This document shows, one piece after another, positions 1 to 5,265 of a stretch of 6,811 nucleotides of DNA. The notes below the pieces were generated by a model. The model had not been told where the DNA came from, did no database searches, and saw only the letters and a list, made by a program, of their open reading frames with translations. The stretch is taken from NCBI GenBank assembly GCA_002502625.1, contig DAPV01000104.1, positions 3,591-10,401 of the forward strand, given 5' to 3'. Numbering within the stretch: the stretch's first letter is position 1; every line of letters starts with the position of its first letter. A program made the position numbers and the translations under genes. This DNA comes from Euryarchaeota archaeon UBA125. GTDB lineage: Archaea; Thermoplasmatota; Poseidoniia; Poseidoniales; Thalassarchaeaceae.

Positions 1-200
1 TCTATTAAACGAACATTAGGAGTCTGTAGTCGATGCGCCATCAGATCGGAATGTGAGTGGTTATCGTCTTCAATCTCAGTAACAGGATCTACCCAAACAT
101 ACACTTCTTCAGCAGGTTCATCATCGCCTCCGAAACATCCAGCAAAAGGTGCAACTGCCATCAATAAACATAGTAGCATTGCCTTTGAAACTCGTCCCAT
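1..200 (-). CDS. LVIVD-family lipoprotein, N-terminal fragment (gene runs off the left edge)
   Basis: The reading frame is open from ATG at 198-200 to the window edge, giving 66 codons. The N-terminus is a lipoprotein signal peptide: basic start MGRVSK, hydrophobic core, then a lipobox-like FAGC with the lipidated cysteine at residue 22. An acidic linker (GGDDEPAEE) follows. Residues 48-62 carry H-x-H-x5-H-x-L-x-T-P-N, which matches residues 52-66 of the complete LVIVD protein just upstream in transcription (seven identities at a constant offset of 4). I therefore infer a membrane-anchored paralogue whose beta-propeller lies outside the window. The gap to the preceding stop is 46 bases on the same strand, so co-transcription is likely. 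No convincing Shine-Dalgarno was seen. An internal start at codon 8 is possible but would lose the basic n-region. The function of the family is not established. Confidence 0.75.
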   Translation of the reverse strand, partial: MGRVSKAMLLCLLMAVAPFAGCFGGDDEPAEEVYVWVDPVTEIEDDNHSHSDLMAHRLQTPNVRLI

Positions 201-246
201 AGAAGCGCCGAAGAATAACCTACTGTTGAATGGTTCGCTTCATTGA

Positions 247-2001
247 TTACGTTGGAAGAGTTGTTGTGTAAGGCTGATCGATGTCCAATTGAACAATGTA
301 CAATCCTGAAGTAATACAAGAAAGGTATGTATATCCTTCATGATATTCTGCAGCCCAAAGGAATGGAACCCATCCAAAATCATAATAATCACTGGATAAA
401 ATGGTACTTTCCCCAGCATGAGGAGAATGAAAACCAATAGTGGAATAAGAGTAAGCTTCTGATCGATTCATAGAATCATCAAGTCCTGCAACCATTAGTG
501 ATTCGATATCTACTACCCAAAGTCCTGCGTGATAATGGCTCAAATAAACTCGGCCATCCCATGCACCCCCGTGGCTATTATCTGGCAGACCTGGCACTCC
601 AGTCTGGAAAATCTGAATGTCTGCATTGTGAGGAGAGAAAAGTAACCATTCTTCGCCTGTAGGAATAAAATGATCATCTGCATAAGGAATTTCCCAATCG
701 TGGATTAACTTAGGCCTGAATCTAAATTGTCCGTTTTCTAAGTCATAATCAGTAGTATCTAGCAGATATGCCATTCCAGTACCAATACTTGTAGAAAGTA
801 CCTCTGTTGCTAAGAAAGTAAGATGCATTTTTCCAGCAGGGTATCCAAGATGAGATGCATCTACCATTTCATCAACAGGTTCTGCATAGTGGATATACGA
901 CGCACGCCCCCCGTTTTCATTACCAGTGGTACCGCTATCAGGCTCACCATCATCATCAAGATCAGCGAAATCCATCCATTGACCAACTTCAGGAGCTCTC
1001 CAAAGACACCCTGCTTGAGTTCCTCCGGTTAACCTGCATGCAGAACCATGCCACAAATATTCAGCAAGATCATTTCCAGGATGTGGAACATCTGAAACAT
1101 CAAAAATTCGCAATCCTGCTTCCCAATATGCTCCATAAACAAAAGTTCTACCAAATCGAGGATCTGTCGAATCTTCACCAGGCCATTGTTGAACAGTCAT
1201 ATCGTGGATGTATATCCACCCTCCTCGAGTGGTTTCCCAAGAAACTTCTGCTTCTCCAACTTTAACGATTCGAGGAAGGTCACCATATGCTGCAAAATTT
1301 AGATGTGCGATTGTAATTCCGCCACAAGCATCTCCTTGACCAACATCACATTGATCGTAATCAGGATTTGCTACAAAGATATACCATTCTCCATCTATCA
1401 TATGCGTATACAAGTTATGTGGTCCACTAGGATGATCAAAATCATACCATGAATCGACCCAAGTAGGATCTGATTTATCTGTTACATCGATTAAAGTAAC
1501 AGTCACTTGCGCCGGATCGCCCCATTCACCGACATTTGGGTCTGCATTACCTGAATCCACTAATTGATTCTGAACAATCACATATTCTCTAGCATTGTAT
1601 TCCAGATACTTTACATCCAAAACTTGAGTATTTGGATCAAGATAAACCCCTGTAACGGTAGTGTTGCGAGGATCAGTAACATCGACAATATGCATCTCCT
1701 TCCATCCAGCGATGTAAGCGTATCTACGGCCATCCGGACTATCAGCAACTTGAACTTCCGCATTTCCAGGTTCAGTTAATTGATTAAACGATAATGCTTC
1801 AAAATTAGGTGTCGAAAGATTATGTTGACTGCCGTTACGATGATCATGACCTTCAACATCTTGGATCAAAGGATCGAATAAAAATTCAGATTCAGTTTCG
1901 GAAGTAGAATCTTCACTAGTAATCGCTAAAACAGCGGTCGTAAGGCTCACTGTAGCAAGTAATGCAACAACACCATATCCAATTAACATACGAGTATCCA
2001 T
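247..2001 (-). CDS. Secreted LVIVD-repeat beta-propeller protein
   Basis: This is a 584-aa exported protein. Residues 1-27 form a signal peptide or N-terminal anchor (core around VVALLATVSLTTAVLA) without a lipobox cysteine. An acidic Ser/Thr/Glu linker follows, then the motif H-x-H-x5-H-x-L-x-T-P-N at 52-66. Repeats of the LVIVD type are visible: MHIVDVTDP (103-111), VTLIDVTDKSDP (168-179), LRIFDVSD (297-304), GLWVVDIE (493-500) and GLYIVQLD (566-573). These fit a beta-propeller. Histidine-bearing conserved-looking turns recur (GPHNLYTH 193-200, IHDM 265-268, FSPHNADIQ 455-463, SHYHAGLW 488-495). Cysteine pairs C218/C226 and C322/C332 could form disulfides, as expected outside the cell. The start at 2001 is backed by AAGGTGGGG at 2012-2004. 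The biochemical role of LVIVD proteins is unknown; calling it a surface-binding or scaffold protein would be a guess. It is likely first in an operon with the downstream lipoprotein paralogue. Confidence 0.88.
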   Translation of the reverse strand: MDTRMLIGYGVVALLATVSLTTAVLAITSEDSTSETESEFLFDPLIQDVEGHDHRNGSQHNLSTPNFEALSFNQLTEPGNAEVQVADSPDGRRYAYIAGWKEMHIVDVTDPRNTTVTGVYLDPNTQVLDVKYLEYNAREYVIVQNQLVDSGNADPNVGEWGDPAQVTVTLIDVTDKSDPTWVDSWYDFDHPSGPHNLYTHMIDGEWYIFVANPDYDQCDVGQGDACGGITIAHLNFAAYGDLPRIVKVGEAEVSWETTRGGWIYIHDMTVQQWPGEDSTDPRFGRTFVYGAYWEAGLRIFDVSDVPHPGNDLAEYLWHGSACRLTGGTQAGCLWRAPEVGQWMDFADLDDDGEPDSGTTGNENGGRASYIHYAEPVDEMVDASHLGYPAGKMHLTFLATEVLSTSIGTGMAYLLDTTDYDLENGQFRFRPKLIHDWEIPYADDHFIPTGEEWLLFSPHNADIQIFQTGVPGLPDNSHGGAWDGRVYLSHYHAGLWVVDIESLMVAGLDDSMNRSEAYSYSTIGFHSPHAGESTILSSDYYDFGWVPFLWAAEYHEGYTYLSCITSGLYIVQLDIDQPYTTTLPT

Positions 2002-2073
2002 GTCCCCACCTTCTCAAATATGTTGTGCGCATCTATTCGGTAGTGTTGAAGTCATCGGACCCTTGGCACAGCC
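2002..2073. promoter_or_regulatory. Divergent intergenic region between the LVIVD gene and the cupredoxin-like gene
   Basis: This 72-base gap separates divergent starts, so it must hold or overlap promoters for both directions unless the genes are leaderless. On the minus strand a Shine-Dalgarno AAGGTGG (2012-2006) sits just ahead of the LVIVD ATG. An AT-rich CATATTTGA (2023-2015) is too close to that ATG to be the TATA box of a transcript containing the Shine-Dalgarno. A weaker GAATAGAT (about 2040-2033) is better placed. No clear TATA box or ribosome binding site was seen for the plus-strand gene. Confidence 0.35.
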
Positions 2074-2724
2074 ATGAGTAGGGGCATGTGGCTATGTGCC
2101 ATCATTGTATCATGTATGTTCATGCCATCTGCAACAGCACATGAACCGAATACATTCACAATGATAATTGGAGAAGATGAAGTAATCCCTTCTAACGTAA
2201 CTGGACAGGTTCTATTTACCAATGATACTGTATGGTTTAGAAATGTAGATAATCGTGAGAATATTACGCATCAAATTCGATTGGATATCGATGGAGATGG
2301 ATTGTTTAACGGAACCGAAGACATCAATTCAGGTGAGTTGTATAGTTCATGTGAATTAGATGAAAATGGAACTAAAATTAATCAAGAATGTGAAGTAATC
2401 TACAAAGTTCTATTCAACGAAAGTACTGGACTAATTTCAGGCATTTTTCACTATGAAGATATTAGTTCAGATGGTGTTGTATTTACTGGAAGACTTGTTG
2501 TCAACAAAGACGAACACACAACTAATGTGGGACCTGATCCAAATTACTCTACTGAAGAAAATAATGATGATGGAATCACTTACACCGACAATAATCGTCA
2601 GAAATTAATTGTTTTAAGCATGAGTGCGGGAATTGCTGCAATAGCAATAATGATGATTATATCTCGCCCAACTCCATTGCATGCTGAAAAATATCGAGAG
2701 TTAATTTCTCAAAGTGAAGAATAA
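2074..2724 (+). CDS. Membrane-anchored, secreted cupredoxin-like protein
   Basis: This 216-aa surface protein has a signal peptide at about 1-22 with cleavage after SATA, leaving a mature N-terminus HEPN. A C-terminal transmembrane helix at about 177-197 and a short tail rich in charged residues suggest a single-pass protein facing outward. Residues 27-144 follow a cupredoxin-like strand pattern: DTVWFRNVDN (51-60), then THQI with H66, ending in SGIFHYEDISSDGVVFTGRLVV (122-143, H126). The Cys-x(n)-His-x(n)-Met loop of type 1 copper sites is not visible there, so copper binding is doubtful. Residues 71-83 (DIDGDGLFNGTED) resemble a DxDxDG calcium-binding loop. C93 and C106 may form a disulfide. 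Seven N-x-S/T sequons (N41, N50, N63, N79, N98, N115, N157) suggest heavy N-glycosylation. Codon 5 is an alternative ATG with a purine-rich stretch before it. Function is unknown; the fold assignment is by eye. Confidence 0.8.
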   Translation: MSRGMWLCAIIVSCMFMPSATAHEPNTFTMIIGEDEVIPSNVTGQVLFTNDTVWFRNVDNRENITHQIRLDIDGDGLFNGTEDINSGELYSSCELDENGTKINQECEVIYKVLFNESTGLISGIFHYEDISSDGVVFTGRLVVNKDEHTTNVGPDPNYSTEENNDDGITYTDNNRQKLIVLSMSAGIAAIAIMMIISRPTPLHAEKYRELISQSEE

Positions 2725-2765
2725 GCGTCACCCTCAAATCAAAGACTCTACACGACGTGGGGTAG

Positions 2766-2842
2766 GGGCGCTTAGCTCAGCTTGGAAGAGCACTTGGTTT
2801 GCAACCAAGTGGCCGGGGGTTCAAATCCCCCAGCGTCCACCA
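2766..2842 (+). tRNA. tRNA-Ala (anticodon UGC), CCA encoded
   Basis: A complete cloverleaf can be folded by hand. The acceptor stem GGGCGCT pairs with AGCGTCC and includes the G3:U70 wobble that marks alanine tRNAs. The D stem is GCTC/GAGC with a GG-containing loop. The anticodon stem is CTTGG/CCAAG around loop TTTGCAA, giving anticodon TGC. The variable loop has 5 bases. The T arm is GGGGG-TTCAAAT-CCCCC. The discriminator is A at 2839, followed by genomically encoded CCA at 2840-2842. There is no intron. The CCA is immediately followed by the stop codon of the convergent symporter gene. Confidence 0.97.
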
Positions 2843-4300
2843 TTATTCTTCAGAACCACTATCTATCCGTTGTGATGCATAAGATACAGCTATTGTAACA
2901 ATTAAACTTGCAAAAAGAGCAGACAAGAATACATTTAGATTCGCTAACCCAAACTCATTTGTAGGTGAGAAAATGTATCCTATTCCTGTAGACAGGTCAG
3001 TAGTATAGGTTCCATATGCAATAACTCCAATGAAACCAGAAATTGCCCCTACAATTGCACCAGTGGAAGTAATCTTATCCCAAAGAGTCAGAAATACTGG
3101 GGCAACAGTAGCCGCTGCTAACAAATCAGCGAAAAGGAATATTCCAAAAACGCTTAGTGCATCGAAAGTAAAGTTACCTATAGTGGGCCCTGTAGCTAAG
3201 TAAATCGCCAGAGGGATCATAGCAACAGTAACAATTCGAGCCTGATTCAAATCTATCTTATTGTCTGAAAGATCCCTTGTGATTGATGCAGATACTGCAT
3301 TTTGAAGAGTATCAACACTTGAGCAAACCAAGGCGATACCAAGAATAACAAATCCAGCGATTATGAATACATGTACATCTTCCAACAGAACGAAGAAGGC
3401 TGCTGATGGATCATTTACAGCCCCTTGACCAGCAACAACAGTTCCCAAAACTCCCATAATAAAAACCAAAGGAAGGACAAGGACAGCTGCAAGAAGAGCC
3501 CCTTTCTTGAGTGCATCATTGTTTTCAGAAGCCCAAGCTCTCTGCCAATTACCTTGAGAGAACATTTCTGCAGCTGTAATGGCAATGACAAGTGCTAATC
3601 CAGATTTGAATGAGTCCATATAGGACATACTTCCGATACTCCAATCATCTTCTGGATTGTAGGCCTTCGCATCAGTAATCAACGTACTAATATCTCCAGC
3701 GAATAAGATTAGAAGAAGTACAATGACAAGCCACAATACAACCCATGCCTGTATTCTATCGGTTCGCAAGGAAGCCGGCAGACCACCGTATGCAGTGTAA
3801 CCTACTGTTACCGCGCCAACTAAAATCATAGGAATGAGAGGATCCATATCTGAAAGAACACTCATGGCCTTTCCAATTGCAGTAAATTCAGCGAATAAGA
3901 AAGTGAACATGTAGATGACAGAAATTACTCCAACATAGATTTGCATTGGTCTGCCGATTCTTAATCGAACATAATCTGCTAAAGTAACACCATCAGGTAA
4001 TTTATCTCGTATCATAGGACCCACATAAGCGAGTAACAAGAAGGGAGTAGAAGCCGAAACAGCGTAACCTACAACATCCCAAAATCCTCCATAATATCCT
4101 ACTTCAGAAGGCCCAAATAAAATCCAAATACCCATTCCTGACGCAAATAGACTTAGTCCGATTCTAAACCAATCCTGGCTTCCACGAGCAGATAAATATT
4201 CATCTTGCTCAATTTCTCTGTCTCTTACAGCTTGGAATCCAATATAACCAAAGAATCCTAGCGTAGCAATCATTAGTACGTACGCAATATTTGTGTTCAT
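2843..4300 (-). CDS. thiV: ThiV-type sodium:solute symporter under TPP riboswitch control (thiamine or precursor uptake)
   Basis: This 485-aa polytopic protein belongs to the sodium:solute symporter family (LeuT fold, about 13 hydrophobic segments visible), and its length is typical. Family marks include the GGLPASLRTDRIQAW segment (172-186), QGNWQRAWAS (249-258), and CSSVDTLQNAVSASITRD (326-343), where S327/S328 fall in the region contributing to the Na2 sodium site. These resemble the urea/DUR3-like side of the family. Sequence alone does not reveal the substrate, but a TPP riboswitch directly precedes the gene. In SAR11 bacteria and marine algae, riboswitch-linked symporters of this family are assigned to uptake of thiamine or its pyrimidine precursor HMP (ThiV). 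By that analogy the protein couples sodium entry to B1-related import at the cytoplasmic membrane. The start at 4300 is fixed by GGAGGG at 4312-4307, six bases upstream. No thiamine biosynthesis gene is adjacent. Whether the substrate is thiamine, HMP or a thiazole is open. Confidence 0.85.
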   Translation of the reverse strand: MNTNIAYVLMIATLGFFGYIGFQAVRDREIEQDEYLSARGSQDWFRIGLSLFASGMGIWILFGPSEVGYYGGFWDVVGYAVSASTPFLLLAYVGPMIRDKLPDGVTLADYVRLRIGRPMQIYVGVISVIYMFTFLFAEFTAIGKAMSVLSDMDPLIPMILVGAVTVGYTAYGGLPASLRTDRIQAWVVLWLVIVLLLILFAGDISTLITDAKAYNPEDDWSIGSMSYMDSFKSGLALVIAITAAEMFSQGNWQRAWASENNDALKKGALLAAVLVLPLVFIMGVLGTVVAGQGAVNDPSAAFFVLLEDVHVFIIAGFVILGIALVCSSVDTLQNAVSASITRDLSDNKIDLNQARIVTVAMIPLAIYLATGPTIGNFTFDALSVFGIFLFADLLAAATVAPVFLTLWDKITSTGAIVGAISGFIGVIAYGTYTTDLSTGIGYIFSPTNEFGLANLNVFLSALFASLIVTIAVSYASQRIDSGSEE

Positions 4301-4301
4301 T

Positions 4302-4382
4302 TCTATCCCTCCGTCGGCATTAACCGAATCAGGTCAATGGGTCGTTACCTATGGCAACCTCTCAGCAAGTGCTCCCCAGTAA
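4302..4382 (-). promoter_or_regulatory. TPP (THI-box) riboswitch in the symporter leader
   Basis: On the minus strand the leader carries the conserved TPP aptamer blocks in order: CTGGGGAGC (4379-4371), GCTGAGA (4366-4360), GACCC (4343-4339), GACCTGAT (4335-4328), GGTTAATGCC (4325-4316) and CGGAGGGA (4313-4306). Pairing fits the family. P2 forms between GGGG and the CCC of GACCC. An optional P3a hairpin forms from GTTGCC/GGTAAC with loop ATA (about 4358-4344). P5 forms by CGG/CCG, and P4 by CCT with AGG. A weak P1 can be drawn between ATTACT (4383-4378) and AGAAAT, the latter reaching into the start codon. The Shine-Dalgarno GGAGGG lies inside the conserved 3' block, so TPP binding probably blocks translation directly. 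No separate expression platform or terminator is visible. Confidence 0.93.
4307..4312 (-). promoter_or_regulatory. Shine-Dalgarno of the symporter, embedded in the TPP aptamer
   Basis: GGAGGG on the minus strand lies six bases before the ATG at 4300, an ideal spacing. The same bases form the conserved GxAGGGA block of the aptamer and pair in P4 with CCT of GACCTGAT. The site therefore decides the start and is also the likely control point. Confidence 0.8.
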
Positions 4383-4399
4383 TTATAGTTTAGAAACGT

Positions 4400-4415
4400 A
4401 ATAATTTAACATTTT
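4400..4415 (-). promoter_or_regulatory. Probable TATA/BRE promoter of the riboswitch-symporter transcript
   Basis: On the minus strand GAAAAT (about 4416-4411, BRE-like) is followed by TTAAATTATT (4409-4400, TATA-like). About 25 bases downstream is the first base of the TPP aptamer (near 4380), which is where an archaeal transcript containing the whole riboswitch should begin. The plus-strand reading of the same AT-rich block may also serve the divergent small gene at 4455. This is inferred from spacing and composition only. Confidence 0.45.
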
Positions 4416-4445
4416 CACAGCCAGCACTATGTATTATCATATCTT

Positions 4446-4450
4446 GGTGA
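4446..4450 (+). promoter_or_regulatory. Shine-Dalgarno GGTGA of the small membrane-protein gene
   Basis: GGTGA matches the archaeal anti-Shine-Dalgarno (16S tail complementary to AGGAGGTGAT) and lies four bases before the ATG at 4455. It is the main reason to believe that the short frame that follows is translated. Confidence 0.6.
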
Positions 4451-4454
4451 GTAC

Positions 4455-4631
4455 ATGCCTGTCGAACCTCTCTCTGAAATTGCGTATGTTACTGGAGAAG
4501 CCATATCGGAAAAAGTAGGAGAAAAATTAGAAAAAATACCTTTCTGGAAGAAAGTTAGGACATATCTTGTATTTATTCCAATTCTTATTTGTGTAATATG
4601 GTTCATTGGTATTAATCAAGGATGGATATAA
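4455..4631 (+). CDS. Small single-pass membrane protein (58 aa)
   Basis: The frame runs from ATG 4455 to TAA 4629-4631. The N-terminal half (about 1-34) is charged and probably helical, with an EKVGEKLEKIPFWKKVR stretch. It leads into one hydrophobic segment at about 37-55 (TYLVFIPILICVIWFIGI), ending NQGWI. The basic residues KKVR just before the helix favour an N-in, C-out orientation with the charged half in the cytoplasm. A good GGTGA ribosome binding site precedes it. Its end overlaps the start of the MazG-like frame by 10 bases (the ATG at 4622 lies within its last codons), so the two are probably co-transcribed and may be translationally coupled. I do not recognise a family. Codon use resembles the neighbours. 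Confidence 0.7.
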   Translation: MPVEPLSEIAYVTGEAISEKVGEKLEKIPFWKKVRTYLVFIPILICVIWFIGINQGWI

Positions 4632-5083
4632 TTTCAATCGCTTCGTTCATGGGCTGTTTCAACCTCGAACATATTATGGAACGAAGGAAATCAGTTGATG
4701 AATGGATGGATCACCCTATTCAGAATGAATTGGGAGAAGAATATGGCCCAGATGGATCTTGGCACACATTGATGTCAAGAGTAGCAAAATTCCATCACAA
4801 ACATGACTTTGCTAATCCAGAAAATAATGGCCATGACATGGGCTACAGAATTTCATTAACAGTAGAAGAACTGGGAGAACTCAGCGGAGCAATTACTAAA
4901 GGAAAGCCAAAAGAAGAAATCGCAGAAGAATTAGCAGATTTATTCATTCTAACTCTCGGAAATGCGTTGGCAATGGAAATTGATTTAGAAAAACATGTAC
5001 ACATGAAATTAGACAAAATCATGAAACGGCCCTCACGACGTGGAGGAATGGGACTTAGAGTAACAGAATATACTGGAGAATAA
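4622..5083 (+). CDS. MazG-like nucleotide pyrophosphohydrolase
   Basis: This protein of up to 153 aa carries the metal-binding signature of all-alpha NTP pyrophosphatases of the MazG type. ExxE is at E83/E86 (VEELGE) and ExxD at E103/D106 (AEELADLFI), separated by a short loop with KGKPKEE. A third helix (LEKHVHMKLDKIMKR, 122-136) follows. Such enzymes hydrolyse nucleoside triphosphates to monophosphate and pyrophosphate in the cytoplasm, usually as house-cleaning or nucleotide-pool enzymes. The precise substrate cannot be read from the sequence. The start is uncertain. ATG 4622 overlaps the upstream small gene, and a TATA-like TAATAT at 4595-4600 would also fit a leaderless transcript there. 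ATG 4676 (MERRKSVDEW) gives a 135-aa product that better matches a typical MazG N-terminus, and residues 1-18 look unlike the rest. The stop lies six bases from the 3' end of the convergent tRNA-His. Confidence 0.85.
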   Translation: MDIISIASFMGCFNLEHIMERRKSVDEWMDHPIQNELGEEYGPDGSWHTLMSRVAKFHHKHDFANPENNGHDMGYRISLTVEELGELSGAITKGKPKEEIAEELADLFILTLGNALAMEIDLEKHVHMKLDKIMKRPSRRGGMGLRVTEYTGE

Positions 5084-5089
5084 GTAAAA

Positions 5090-5165
5090 TGGGGCCGTGG
5101 CCGGGACTTGAACCCGGGCCGGCGGGACCACAACCCACCGTGCTAACCGCTACACTACCACAGCC
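5090..5165 (-). tRNA. tRNA-His (anticodon GUG), with G-1 and encoded CCA
   Basis: The cloverleaf folds on the minus strand. The acceptor stem GCTGTGG pairs with CCACGGC (one U:G at 3:70), and an extra 5' G at 5165 (G-1) faces discriminator C at 5093, the histidine identity element. The D stem is GTGT/GCAC. The anticodon stem is GTGGG/CCCGC around loop TTGTGGT, giving anticodon GTG. The variable loop is short (4 bases). The T arm is CCGGG-TTCAAGT-CCCGG. CCA is encoded at 5092-5090, followed by TTTT (5089-5086), which may act as a simple oligo-T terminator. No intron is present. Confidence 0.96.
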
Positions 5166-5265
5166 GTGTATACTTTCCTTGCAAGTGCCGTATTTCATCT
5201 CTTCCGCAAATACTGCTACCGTATTACCAACGGTTTCAAACGCACAAGTATGTTAATTCGTTACG
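5166..5265. promoter_or_regulatory. Divergent spacer between tRNA-His and the large secreted-protein gene
   Basis: This 100-base gap must hold the tRNA-His promoter (minus) and that of the large gene (plus). It contains a small inverted repeat, ACCGT-ATTACCA-ACGGT (5218-5234), and two copies of CCGTATT (5188-5194 and 5219-5225). I see no convincing TATA box or Shine-Dalgarno for the plus-strand gene, which may be leaderless. Assignment as regulatory is by position only. Confidence 0.3.

Noticed and set aside
240..437. 65-aa minus-strand frame overlapping the end of the LVIVD gene
   Set aside because: It is in another frame of the same strand as the real gene and its hydrophobic character is a by-product of that sequence. 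No start signal was seen.
823..1779. Plus-strand open frames (823-1032, 855-1265, 1564-1779) inside the LVIVD gene
   Set aside because: They lie antisense to a well-supported 584-aa gene, have low-complexity His/Gln-rich or otherwise implausible proteins, and lack ribosome binding sites or recognisable domains.
2015..2023. CATATTTGA as a TATA box for the LVIVD gene
   Set aside because: It is only about 13-22 bases before the ATG, so a start site about 25 bases downstream would fall inside the gene and lose the Shine-Dalgarno.
4843..5133. Minus-strand frame of 96 aa across the MazG-like gene and tRNA-His
   Set aside because: It reads through a tRNA gene and antisense to the ExxE/ExxD coding region. 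It is a shadow frame.
5090..5165. tRNA-His as an attachment site of an integrated element
   Set aside because: No integrase gene and no direct repeat of the tRNA 3' end was found, and the tRNA 3' end faces the MazG-like gene rather than the composition shift.
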